A stretch of DNA of 64,000 nucleotides, from assembly GCA_036788195.1 (NCBI GenBank), contig DAIQNX010000015.1, positions 7,450 to 71,449 of the forward strand, read 5' to 3'. The stretch comes from CALFXN01 sp937957815. GTDB taxonomy: Bacteria; Synergistota; Synergistia; Synergistales; Aminobacteriaceae. Positions within the stretch are counted from its first letter, which is position 1. The number at the start of each line of letters is the position of its first letter. A program made the position numbers and the translations under genes. Positions 18,801 to 26,899 of this stretch are shown here, in pieces. The notes under the pieces are model-generated. The model had not been told where the DNA came from, did no database searches, and saw nothing but the letters and a program-made list of their open reading frames with translations.

Positions 18801-19078
18801 TGCGCGAACGGGTCCGCCGCCGCGGAGGGGGCGATGCCGAAGAGGACGTCTCCGGCGACGGCCGTGAAGAGGTAGTCGCGCGGGCCCGTCTGTGCGTCGC
18901 CGTCGCGCGGAGTGAAGAAGACGTCGATCTGGCCTTCGAGGACGATCCAGATGTTCTCCGTTCCATCGAGGAAGAACGGCGAATGCCCCGTCACGTCCGT
19001 CTCGACGCCGGACGGCATCGGACGGGGGAGCGTCATACAGGTTTCGTCGCGGTTTTGTGGAGATTGTCTGTCCCGCAT
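15878..19078 (-). CDS. NHLP-type bacteriocin export ABC transporter, permease/ATPase with N-terminal cyclic-nucleotide-binding-like domain
   Basis: A 1066-residue protein. Residues 1 to about 470 hold a cupin/cNMP-binding-like segment (ENIWIVLEGQIDVFF, GDVLFGIAP) and a long linker. They are followed by an ABC exporter membrane domain and an ATPase domain with GPSGSGKSTLL, LSGGQKQR and VLMFDEATSALD. This is the layout of the second ABC protein of NHLP/NHLM peptide-export systems and lacks a peptidase domain. The ATG at 19078 has AAGGAG five bases ahead. It lies 25 bases after the peptidase-containing ABC gene, so the two probably form a heteromeric exporter. Confidence 0.85.
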   Translation of the reverse strand: MRDRQSPQNRDETCMTLPRPMPSGVETDVTGHSPFFLDGTENIWIVLEGQIDVFFTPRDGDAQTGPRDYLFTAVAGDVLFGIAPSAAADPFAQGAGSSNGLIAGGIPGTRVLRCSRAEYLASARSGKDALSAAAAEIDRFLELFGRGIVKDIVPLPRIKVRIPPAGGGTEIPPDAPAAPDGDAVVWVRLAGETESPVNALYVDTEPPPGDVFFPLPHNCWIVAQEKCGASVLTTAGMLSSGDFETSLDAWYSMVGSLLSMNARLRAADDLGALRSAQKADEESFAGAYSDLCSSLPVSSRVTEPGEAKTQSGQADRVAHLRAAFNRILALQGIPIPSHREDVQPEDFQDIADEADLRIREVRLVGTWWKEDGAPLVAWLRDSASGTEGRRSRPVPVALIPPRPGSCAPFPGIRGKARNDSYRIWDAANGLRPLDDATAALLGDTAWQIYAPLPAEPMSLRQLFSTRTGHDGTTTGAFLSMLFRGEGFFVTSLEILMAALTLLPPAIIGIVANDVIPRGDRSRLLQFLLLLFAVAVSTGLLRFARELSLARMETRLSHRIMTGIWDRILRLPVKFFSRFQAGDLVNRGIGLFLVRRSATAALRLFRINVLFVLFPFAQCLWLDWRSALTGLACLLALLALAWRTGRRQIDGTRRVTEMQNRTSGLTFQILSGIAKLRTTGAENRAFGRWAALFSRQRSIATGVRKDLDRLSRAMTVFPFVATLAVLAGISLRHETGAQWNTGTLLAFFSAWGTLQVACMSCLSSAALLAGTLPGLENLQPILDAYPESGQGKTDPGKITGRIDIENVTFSYPLAQVRRSGRERPVAETSGRPILRDFSLHVRAGEFLAVVGPSGSGKSTLLRLLLGFETPDMGSIFYDSKDLNDLDMKKLRSSLGVVLQDGGLLSGDIATNVRCSRALSLDQVREAIDIAGLTEEIEAMPMGLHTIVSEGAGTLSGGQKQRLLIARAVAGHPRVLMFDEATSALDNRTQAKISRSLERIDATRIVVAHRLSTIVRADRIVLMDRGGIVEEGTFGELMAQGGLFRSLAKRQMLDSSGHAVAGEAGGKP

Positions 19079-19103
19079 ACGTGCTCCTTTTTCTTATGGT
19101 CCT

Positions 19104-21293
19104 TCAGTTTTCGATCAGTTCCGCGTAGCGTCCGCCGCGGGCCATGAGAACGTCGTGCGTCCCGCGTTCGAGCACGCGTCCGCGTTCGAGGACGACGATT
19201 TCGTCGCAGTCGCGGATCGTCGAGAGGCGGTGCGCGATGATGAGGCACGTGCAGCCTCGTTTCCGGAGCGCCCGATCGATGCGCTCCTCCATCGGGGGGT
19301 CGAGGGCGCTCGTGGCTTCGTCGAGAACGAGGAGCGACGGGTTGCGGACGAGAGAGCGGGCGATTTCGAGTCGCTGTTTCTGTCCGCCGCTGAAGTTCCG
19401 TCCGTTCTCCTCGACGATGCTGTCGTAGCCGCCGCTCCGGGACGCGATCTCCTCGTGGATATCCGCGTCCCGCGCCGCCTGGATGACCTGTTCGCGCGGA
19501 ATCGTGTGGTCCCAGAGCGTCAGGTTTTCGAGAACGGTTCCCTCGCAGAGCATTACGTCCTGATCGACGGACGACATCGACGCGCGGAGCAGCTCGCCGG
19601 GGATCTCCCCGATCGGCCGCCCGTCGAGCAGAATGCGACCGGACCACGGGACGAGGAGCCCGCCGATGAGTTTCGCGATCGTCGACTTTCCCGACGCCGA
19701 TGATCCGACGAGCGCGACGCGCGCGCCCGGGACGAGCGTGAGCGAGAAGTCCTCGACGAGGGCGGGGGAAAGCGGCGAGTAGCCGAACGTGAGCTTTTCG
19801 ATCTCGAGCCGTCCCGAGAGTCGGACGGAGGGGGCGCGCTTCATGGCCCCCATTTCGAGCGACGGGCGCGCGGGCGAACACGGGTAGTTGAGGACGTCCT
19901 CGAGGCGCGCGACGGACGCCTGGGCGTCCTGGCAGGTGTTCCAGAGCTGCGCGAGGTTCGTCACGGGCGTCAAGGTCTGGAGCATGAGCGTCTGCGCCGC
20001 GAGAAGCATTCCGAGCGTCATCGCCCCGTTCATGACGTCGAGCCCGCCGATGTAGAGGACGAACGCCATCGCGAGCGACGTGACGGTCGGGAGCAGCGGT
20101 ACGATCACGGCGTCGCAGGACGCGAGTTCCATGGTCGCGTTCTCGAGTTTCGTGAGCTGCCCCGCGAGGCGGACGAACTGGGTGTTCTCGCCGCCGAAAG
20201 ACTTGATCGTCTCGATCACGCGGATGCCCCCGAGCGCAAGTCCGGCGAATTTCCCGGCCTCCATGCTCATACGTTCGTTGAGGTCCGCCCGGCGGCGCTG
20301 GATCAGGGAGCTGACGCCGGCGAGAAACGCGGATGCGGCGAGCGCGACGACGGCCATGAAGGGGCTGTAGACGGCGAGCATGCACCCGAAGAACACGGCG
20401 ATAATGCACTGAAGGAACGTCGACGACAGTTCCCGCGTCAGGCGCTGCGCGACGAGGTCGTTCAGGGCGACGCGATTGCCGAGCTCGCCCGCGTACCGCT
20501 GCTGGAAGAACGTGTAGGGAAGTCTGAGAAGGTGCAGCAGGAACGATCCCGAATGGATGACGGACATCGTGATCTCCTGGTTCCGGAGCGCCGTCGTCTG
20601 GAGGTGCGAGAGCGCGAACGCGACGATCGCCGTAACGGCCATGAAGAGCGAGAGCGGATACATCCAGCCGGCTTGTCCGCCCGAGATGACGTCGTCGGTG
20701 AACACCTGCCGGAAGGCGGGTTCGAGAAGCCCCGGAATCACGAGCCCGACGCCGGTCAGAAGCGCGAATATCACGGCTTCGCGGGCGCCCGCGAGACGTC
20801 TCAGGAGCGGCCTCCACGGGCTCCGGCGCTCGCCTCCGGGTTCGAAGTCCGGCCCGGGCGTGATCGAGAGCGCGATCCCAGTGAACGATTCGTCCATGGT
20901 CCTACGGTCGACGGACCTGGGGCCCGTCGCGGGGTCGTTCAGGCAATAGCGGTCTTTCGAGATACCCTCGAGCACGAGAAAGTGATTGAACTCCCAGAAG
21001 AGAATCAGCGGCAGGGGCAGTTCGGTCAGTGTCTCGAGCTCCTTTTTGTGTCCGGAGGCGAGCATTCCGTAAGTTCGCGCGACCTTGAGGATGTTGACGG
21101 CGCTGCTTCCGTCGCGGCTGACGCCGCACTCTTCCCGGAGCTTCTCGAGCGGAACCGTCCGGCCGTAGTATCCGAGCACGATTCCGAGCGAGGCGGCGCC
21201 GCATTCGGTGGCCTCCATCTGGATGAGCGTCGGAGTCCGGACCCTGCGGCCGCGCCGGAGGAGCGACCGGAATGCGTTCCAGAACGACGTCAC
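19104..21293 (-). CDS. NHLP-type peptidase-containing ABC exporter (C39 domain)
   Basis: A 729-residue PCAT-type exporter. The N-terminal C39 peptidase has an intact triad: Cys31 in TECGAAS, His104 in FNHFLV and Asp120 in LNDPA. An ABC membrane domain (residues ~160-450) and ATPase domain (GSSASGKST, FSGGQKQR, LLVLDEATSALD) follow. It should cleave leader peptides, usually after Gly-Gly, and export the core. The GTG start at 21293 has GCAGGAGG upstream and overlaps the HlyD-like stop (GTGA). No candidate precursor or modification enzyme is in the window. Confidence 0.88.
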   Translation of the reverse strand: MTSFWNAFRSLLRRGRRVRTPTLIQMEATECGAASLGIVLGYYGRTVPLEKLREECGVSRDGSSAVNILKVARTYGMLASGHKKELETLTELPLPLILFWEFNHFLVLEGISKDRYCLNDPATGPRSVDRRTMDESFTGIALSITPGPDFEPGGERRSPWRPLLRRLAGAREAVIFALLTGVGLVIPGLLEPAFRQVFTDDVISGGQAGWMYPLSLFMAVTAIVAFALSHLQTTALRNQEITMSVIHSGSFLLHLLRLPYTFFQQRYAGELGNRVALNDLVAQRLTRELSSTFLQCIIAVFFGCMLAVYSPFMAVVALAASAFLAGVSSLIQRRRADLNERMSMEAGKFAGLALGGIRVIETIKSFGGENTQFVRLAGQLTKLENATMELASCDAVIVPLLPTVTSLAMAFVLYIGGLDVMNGAMTLGMLLAAQTLMLQTLTPVTNLAQLWNTCQDAQASVARLEDVLNYPCSPARPSLEMGAMKRAPSVRLSGRLEIEKLTFGYSPLSPALVEDFSLTLVPGARVALVGSSASGKSTIAKLIGGLLVPWSGRILLDGRPIGEIPGELLRASMSSVDQDVMLCEGTVLENLTLWDHTIPREQVIQAARDADIHEEIASRSGGYDSIVEENGRNFSGGQKQRLEIARSLVRNPSLLVLDEATSALDPPMEERIDRALRKRGCTCLIIAHRLSTIRDCDEIVVLERGRVLERGTHDVLMARGGRYAELIEN

Positions 21294-22411
21294 GGACGGG
21301 CGCCTCCTGCGTCGTTCCCGCTGCGCCCGAGGAAGGGGAGGAGCAGCTCCACCGGACGCCTTCGGCGCACGACGACGCTGACGTCGCACAGGGTACCGCT
21401 TCTGAGCGCGATCCCCGGGCCGTGTCGCGACGTCCAGCGATATTCGCGGGCTCCTCCGGGCGCCGCGCCCGAGTCGGGAGACAGGAGTTCGATCGTGACG
21501 GCGAACGGAGCGCCGCCGCTCGTGAGGGCCCGGACGGTTTCGGGGTTTCCGAGGACGCTCTGCATCCCTTCCGGCGAGGCGGGAAAACGCGAGACCTTCG
21601 CGATCCGGCCGACGAGGAGTCCGAACTCGTCGCGGCGCACGAACGACGGGGCGACGTAGGCATCCATGCCCTCGCGGATGGTTCTTCCCGGTCCCGGATG
21701 GACGAATGCCTGAACCTTGAGCCGTTCTCCCGCCGGAGTCGCTCCCGTTCCGTCCGAAACGTCGATGGTGAGAATCGGATCTCCCTCGCGCAGCAGCTGC
21801 CCCGGCGTCCGGAGCAGCTCGAGGACGCGCCCTCCCGCGGGAGCCTCGACGGTCGATGTCGCATCCATGCGCTCACGAAGCGTCGCGAGTTGCGTTTCCT
21901 CCGTGACGATCCGCATGTCGGTCTCGAGGAGATCCTTCCTGATGTCGGGGCGGAGATTCGTCGCCGCGTCGGACGAAAGGGCCGAGCGCCACGAGCGCAG
22001 CAGTTCGAGTTTTCGTTCGGCTCCGGAGATTCTGTCGGCGAGTTCGGGCTGCTCGATGATCGCGATCGTCCGGCCCTCCGCGACGCGGTCGTCCGCCGCG
22101 ACGAGAAGGCGCGAGAGGCGCCCGGCGCCGGGGGAGACGACCTGGAGAAGCGCCCCCTCGATATCCGCGAGCGCCGCTCCGCCGGTGCGTTTCGGACCGT
22201 CGAAGCGCGTGTCGTGAAGCAGGATGCCCTGTCCGTGGACGACCGTTTCGACGCTTCCGAAGACCCCCCAGAGGACGCACGCGACGAGAAGCAGGCCGAC
22301 GGCGGCGAGGGCCCACCATTCGCGGGCGCGAACGTAGACGAGCAGTGTGTCGAGCTGTTCCGGAGAGCGGAGCTTCCGAAGAGCCGATTCCCGAAAGTGC
22401 TGTTCTTTCAG
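21290..22411 (-). CDS. NHLP-type secretion protein, HlyD family (apparent CTG start)
   Basis: A 373-residue adaptor. The diagnostic start region FRESALRKLRSPEQLDTLL is followed by a membrane helix (WWALAAVGLLLVACVLWGVF), then the barrel and hairpin. The frame is open and well conserved in style to 22411, but has no ATG, GTG or TTG before residue ~165. The best start is CTG at 22411, seven bases after a G7 run that would serve as RBS. That CTG overlaps the TGA of a 15-codon ORF starting ATG at 22455. The alternative is that one G is missing from the G7 run, or that the ribosome slips there; an eighth G would fuse the short ORF to this frame. Confidence 0.8.
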   Translation of the reverse strand: MKEQHFRESALRKLRSPEQLDTLLVYVRAREWWALAAVGLLLVACVLWGVFGSVETVVHGQGILLHDTRFDGPKRTGGAALADIEGALLQVVSPGAGRLSRLLVAADDRVAEGRTIAIIEQPELADRISGAERKLELLRSWRSALSSDAATNLRPDIRKDLLETDMRIVTEETQLATLRERMDATSTVEAPAGGRVLELLRTPGQLLREGDPILTIDVSDGTGATPAGERLKVQAFVHPGPGRTIREGMDAYVAPSFVRRDEFGLLVGRIAKVSRFPASPEGMQSVLGNPETVRALTSGGAPFAVTIELLSPDSGAAPGGAREYRWTSRHGPGIALRSGTLCDVSVVVRRRRPVELLLPFLGRSGNDAGGARP

Positions 22412-22501
22412 GGCGCAGTCCCCCCCTTGCGGAACCGCACGTTCCGCAGGCTCATTGTACCGCTTCCCGCATTCGCCCAGAAGACCTTGCCGGTGCGGAA
22501 G

Positions 22502-25500
22502 TTACACCGGAGCGCGCCGGAGGCGGCCGATGACGCGCCAGATGACGACGTACACCGGAGGAATCACGAAGAGCGCGAGCGTTCCGCCCGCAAGGAGTCC
22601 GCCGATCGAGACGATTGCCATCGGAGCCCGGTAGGCGCCTCCGATTCCCATCGCGAGCGCGAGCGGAGTCATCGCGATGATCGATGTCGCGTCGGCCATG
22701 AAGATCGGACGCAAGCGCACGTGACATGCCTCGATGACCGCCTCGGCGGCGTTCATGCCGTCCCTGCGGACCATCTCGGCGTAGTCGATGATGACGATCG
22801 CGTTGTTGACGACGAGGCCGACGAGCATGATGAGGCCCATGAGTCCGTAGATCGAGAGAGACGTCTTCGTGATCAGCAGGGCCGGAACGACGCCGATGAT
22901 CGAGAGCGGTACGGTCAGCATGATCACGAACGCGAACAGGAACGATTCGATGATCGCCGCGATCAGCAGGAAGGTCAGCAGCACGGCGAGGACGAGCGCG
23001 ATGTTGAGCTTGCCGAAGTTCTCCTGGATGGCCTCGATTTCTCCCGCGTACGTGAAGCGGAATCCCGGCGGGAGCTGGATCTTCTTCATTTCGCTGTCGA
23101 TTCGCTGGTAGGCCTCGCCGACCGTGATGTCGGAGGTGTTCGCGTCGACCGTGATCGCGCGCTGGCGGTCCTTGCGCAGGATGCGCGTCGGCCCCGTCGA
23201 GTCGTCGAAGGCCATGAGGTCCTGGAGGCGTACGGTCCTGCCGGACGCGACGACGGGAAGGTCCGGAACGCTTCGTGGACTGTCGAGCTCCTCGGGCCGC
23301 ATCCGGACGAGGATGTCGTATTCCTTGCCCCGTTCGCGGTAGACGCCGGACTTCATGCCGACGAGATAGCCCTTGACGGTATCGCTGAGCGTATCGACCG
23401 ATACGCCGAGGCGCGCCATGAGGACACGATCCGGGACCATGCTCATTTCGGGACGCCCGGTGCGCCAGTCCGTGTCCACGTCGACGACGCCGGGAATCTT
23501 CCTCCAGATCGAAACGACCTCGGCCGCTATTCTGGTCAGATCGTCCATGTCGTCGCCCCGGATCACGAGCTGGAGGGCCTTGCCCCGGACGCCGCCGCGC
23601 ATGCCGCTCGTCGTGTAGCCGATTTTCGAGTCCGGAAGGTTCGCCATTGCCGGACGGATCGCGTCCGCCATCGCGAACGTGCTCGGCCTGTTCGGATCGT
23701 CGTCCAGATAGACGCGAACGGTCGCTCTGTTGACGCCGGTTCCGGAACCGTATCCGCCGATGATCGCGTCGACGCCCCTGACGTACGGCTTCTTCGAAAG
23801 GTATCGTTCGATGCCGCGCACGATCCCGTCGGTGAGTGCGAGCGATGCGGATGACGATGTCTCGATCGAGATCGAAAGGCGTCCCTCGTCCGCCATCGGG
23901 AAGAACTGGAATCCGATTCGGGAGATCAGGGAGAGACACCCTGCGAAAAGAAGCGCGAAGACGAAGATCGTCAGGAAAACGTGGCGGACGGTTTTTTCGA
24001 CGAGCCAGTGGTGGATGACTTCGAATCCCTCGTAGAACCACTGCCACCAGCCCGTGAGCATTCGGGCCGTCAGGCCGGGCGTCGTCGAGCCCTTCATGCG
24101 GGCCGCCATCATCGGAGTCAGCGTGAGCGCGACCCAGAGCGAGAAGAGCGTCGAGAAGACCACCGTCATCGCGAACGGGTTGAAAAGCTGACCGACGCGC
24201 CCGCCCGCGAACGCGATCGGAATGAAGACGCCGAGGTTCGTGGCGGTCGACGAGAGGATCGCGATGGCGATCTCCTTCGTCCCGATCCGGGCCGACTCTT
24301 CGGGAGAATGTCCCAGATCCTCGTAGCGGGCGATGTTTTCGATGATCAGGATCGAGTTGTTCACGAGAACGCCCGTCGAGATCGCGAGCCCGAGCGTCGT
24401 CATCATATTCATCGTGTACCCCGCGACGTACATCGGTATGAACGTCGCGATGACGCCGACCGGCATGGCGACCGAGATCAGGATCGTCGACGAGAGCTTC
24501 CGGAGGAAGAGGTAGAGAACGATGCCCGTGAGGACCGTGCCGACGATCATGTCCCTGATGACGTTGTCCACGGCCTGTCCGACGTAGTCGCCGTCGTCGT
24601 AGGGGATGAAGGCCGTGAACCCGGGCGGGAGCGTCGGAAGGATCTCCTCGAGAACGCGCCTGGCCTCGCGGCTCGCACGCACCACGTTCCCGTCGGGGAC
24701 GGGGGTGAGCTGGACGATGAACGAATCGCGGCCATTGTAGCGGGCGAGGCGGCGGACCTCCGCGAACGAATCCCGTACGCGGCCGACATCCGCGATGCGC
24801 GCGGACGCGCCCCCCTTGAGCGGAATCCGGATGTCGGAAAGGAGGTCCGACTGTTCCGGAGCGCCGGTCATCCGAAAAAACGTCTCCTTTTCGCCGAGCG
24901 CGATGCGTCCCGACGGAGCCGCGACGTTGCCCTCCTTTATGGCGTTCGATACCTGGGAGAGCGTTACGCCGAGGCTCGCCATCGAAAGCGGGTCGAGGTC
25001 GACGTGGATTTCCCGCTGGACTCCGCCGTAGAGCGAAACGTCGGCGACGTCCGCGATCTGCGAGAGGCGGTTCTGGACGCGGTCTTCGAGAATCTCGTAG
25101 GCCTGCTGCGGTGGGAGCGTCGATGTGAAGACGATCGAGAGGAACGAACGGGCGTTGATGTCGAACTTCCGGACGATGGAGTCCTCGGCGTCGTCGGGAA
25201 GCCTGACGGTCCGTACCTTGTTCGAGACGTCGAGCGCCGCGTCGGCGAGGAGGATATCGCTGTTGAACTCGACGCTCACGTACGAAAGGCCCTCGAGCGA
25301 CGTGCTTTCGATCTTGCGGACGCCGGGGATCTGAGCGATTCCGTCCTCGATCGGCTTCGTGATCAGCGTCTCGACGTCGAGGGGCGTCGCACCCTCGTAT
25401 TCGGTCATGACGGTGACGAACGGGAGCTCCATCTTCGGCATGAGCGACACCCCCATGCCGAAGTATCCGACCATGCCGAGCATCGTGATGAGGATGACCG

Positions 25501-25549
25501 TGACGAGCGTGAAGACGGGGCGGCGGATCGAAAGGTCGATCAGTCCCAC
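22502..25549 (-). CDS. RND efflux permease (AcrB/HAE1-like) with Asn-substituted relay
   Basis: A 1015-residue protein of normal RND length: N-terminal helix, two large periplasmic loops and two sets of membrane helices. The TM4 Asp-Asp of AcrB (D407/D408) aligns with Asn397-Asn398 in GVLVNNSILIIEN, and the TM10 Lys (K940) aligns with Asn915 in GLVVNNAIVIID. The usual proton relay is therefore absent, and coupling may differ. The GTG start at 25549 directly abuts the adaptor's TAA, with no gap. A partner adaptor lies upstream; no outer-membrane channel gene is present. Confidence 0.9.
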   Translation of the reverse strand: MGLIDLSIRRPVFTLVTVILITMLGMVGYFGMGVSLMPKMELPFVTVMTEYEGATPLDVETLITKPIEDGIAQIPGVRKIESTSLEGLSYVSVEFNSDILLADAALDVSNKVRTVRLPDDAEDSIVRKFDINARSFLSIVFTSTLPPQQAYEILEDRVQNRLSQIADVADVSLYGGVQREIHVDLDPLSMASLGVTLSQVSNAIKEGNVAAPSGRIALGEKETFFRMTGAPEQSDLLSDIRIPLKGGASARIADVGRVRDSFAEVRRLARYNGRDSFIVQLTPVPDGNVVRASREARRVLEEILPTLPPGFTAFIPYDDGDYVGQAVDNVIRDMIVGTVLTGIVLYLFLRKLSSTILISVAMPVGVIATFIPMYVAGYTMNMMTTLGLAISTGVLVNNSILIIENIARYEDLGHSPEESARIGTKEIAIAILSSTATNLGVFIPIAFAGGRVGQLFNPFAMTVVFSTLFSLWVALTLTPMMAARMKGSTTPGLTARMLTGWWQWFYEGFEVIHHWLVEKTVRHVFLTIFVFALLFAGCLSLISRIGFQFFPMADEGRLSISIETSSSASLALTDGIVRGIERYLSKKPYVRGVDAIIGGYGSGTGVNRATVRVYLDDDPNRPSTFAMADAIRPAMANLPDSKIGYTTSGMRGGVRGKALQLVIRGDDMDDLTRIAAEVVSIWRKIPGVVDVDTDWRTGRPEMSMVPDRVLMARLGVSVDTLSDTVKGYLVGMKSGVYRERGKEYDILVRMRPEELDSPRSVPDLPVVASGRTVRLQDLMAFDDSTGPTRILRKDRQRAITVDANTSDITVGEAYQRIDSEMKKIQLPPGFRFTYAGEIEAIQENFGKLNIALVLAVLLTFLLIAAIIESFLFAFVIMLTVPLSIIGVVPALLITKTSLSIYGLMGLIMLVGLVVNNAIVIIDYAEMVRRDGMNAAEAVIEACHVRLRPIFMADATSIIAMTPLALAMGIGGAYRAPMAIVSIGGLLAGGTLALFVIPPVYVVIWRVIGRLRRAPV

Positions 25550-26689
25550 TTACTTCGCGCTCCCCTTTCGCGTCTCTTCGCCCGGGGCGCCGGAACCGTC
25601 CGCATCGGCGCTCTGCGGCGCACGGTCCGTCGGGGCCGCGTCGGCGAGACGGATCTTCGTGCCGTCAGTCAGAGACGCGGCGCCGGTCTTGACGACACGG
25701 TCGCCCGACGCGAGCCCCCCTGCGATCTCGACGGTTCCTCCGACCGTCTCGCCGGGCGTGATTGTCCGCCTGACGGCCGTGTCGCCCGAGACGAGGAAGA
25801 CGAACGTCGAGGTTCCGTCCCTGAGGACGGACTCGTAGGGCAGCGACAGGACGTTTTCGCGTCGCTGCGCGACCGACTGGACGCGCAGGTAGTCGCCGGG
25901 TTTGAAATCGGAGCCGGGCGGAAGGGCGACGATCGCCTTGAAGAATCCGGTCGTCGTATCGGCTTCGGGATCCATGCGCCGGACCTTCGCCTCGTGCGAC
26001 GTTCCCCACGAGGAGAGCACCGTCACGTCCTGTCCCGGCCGGATCCTGCCGCGATCGGTCGGCGGGACGAGGCATTCGACCTCGAGGTCGTTCATGTCCG
26101 CGATCGCGAGGATCTCTTTTCCCGGTTCGGCATATTCGCCGCGTTCGCTGTTTTTCCTGACCACGACGCCGTCGAACGCGGCGCGGATCTTCGTTCGCGA
26201 GAGGGTCGTCCGGGCGTCCCGGAGTTTCGCCTCCTCTTCGCGGACCGTGACGAACGCCTTATCGACTTCCGATCTCGATGTCCCTCCGGCGGCGAGGAGG
26301 TTCCGGAGACGTTCGAGTTTCCGCCTGGCGTCCTCGAGCGCTGCGAGGCGTGCCTCGACCTGCGAGGAACGGCCCGCAGCCGAGAGCGTCACGATCGGCG
26401 CGTCCGCCGATACGAGGTCGCCGACCTCGAGGGAGAGTTCTTCGATGAGTTCTCGCGATTCGGAGGTCACCTTCTGGACGCGGGCGGAGCGGACGGTTCC
26501 ATAGTAGCTCTTCCGGATTTCGATCGTCCGGACCTCCACGGGAACGACCGTGACGGCGGCTCGCGCCGGCCGGGCGTTCCGGCCCTGCGCGCCCGCGGGC
26601 TGCGTCGCGATCCGGTAGGCGAGGAAACCGGCCCCTCCGGCCAGAAGCAGGACGCAGAGAACTACATTCAACCGTCGAACGAGATTCAT
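25550..26689 (-). CDS. RND efflux periplasmic adaptor
   Basis: A 379-residue adaptor with an N-terminal anchor (about residues 8-26), a lipoyl-type half-motif SRELIEELSLEVGDLV, a long alpha-hairpin rich in Arg/Glu, the second lipoyl half (TKIRAAFDGVVVRKN), a beta-barrel and a membrane-proximal domain. It joins the downstream RND permease to an outer-membrane channel. The ATG at 26689 follows GGAGGG. The C-terminal tail is acidic and Ala-rich and probably disordered. Confidence 0.9.
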   Translation of the reverse strand: MNLVRRLNVVLCVLLLAGGAGFLAYRIATQPAGAQGRNARPARAAVTVVPVEVRTIEIRKSYYGTVRSARVQKVTSESRELIEELSLEVGDLVSADAPIVTLSAAGRSSQVEARLAALEDARRKLERLRNLLAAGGTSRSEVDKAFVTVREEEAKLRDARTTLSRTKIRAAFDGVVVRKNSERGEYAEPGKEILAIADMNDLEVECLVPPTDRGRIRPGQDVTVLSSWGTSHEAKVRRMDPEADTTTGFFKAIVALPPGSDFKPGDYLRVQSVAQRRENVLSLPYESVLRDGTSTFVFLVSGDTAVRRTITPGETVGGTVEIAGGLASGDRVVKTGAASLTDGTKIRLADAAPTDRAPQSADADGSGAPGEETRKGSAK

Positions 26690-26829
26690 TTCATATCCCT
26701 CCGGAACGCGAGCGCTTCATTTCGGATCTTTCGACTCCCGGGTATGATAACGCAAAGGATCCTCCGATGCGACGTATTTTCCCGTATTTCCCCGCCGCTC
26801 CGCCGGAACGTCCCGCGTTCCGATCGTCG

Positions 26830-26865
26830 AAAAGGGCCGCCCGGCCATTCGCGCCGGAGCGGCCC
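26830..26865 (-). terminator. Intrinsic terminator after the membrane protein gene
   Basis: Minus-strand hairpin: arms GGGCCGC-T-CCGGC and GCCGG-GCGGCCC, with a short loop, then TTTT. It sits 35 bases beyond the stop of the 26900-28081 gene. Confidence 0.75.
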
Positions 26866-26899
26866 CCGTTTCCGTTCGGAAAGGAAGGGAGCGACGCGG

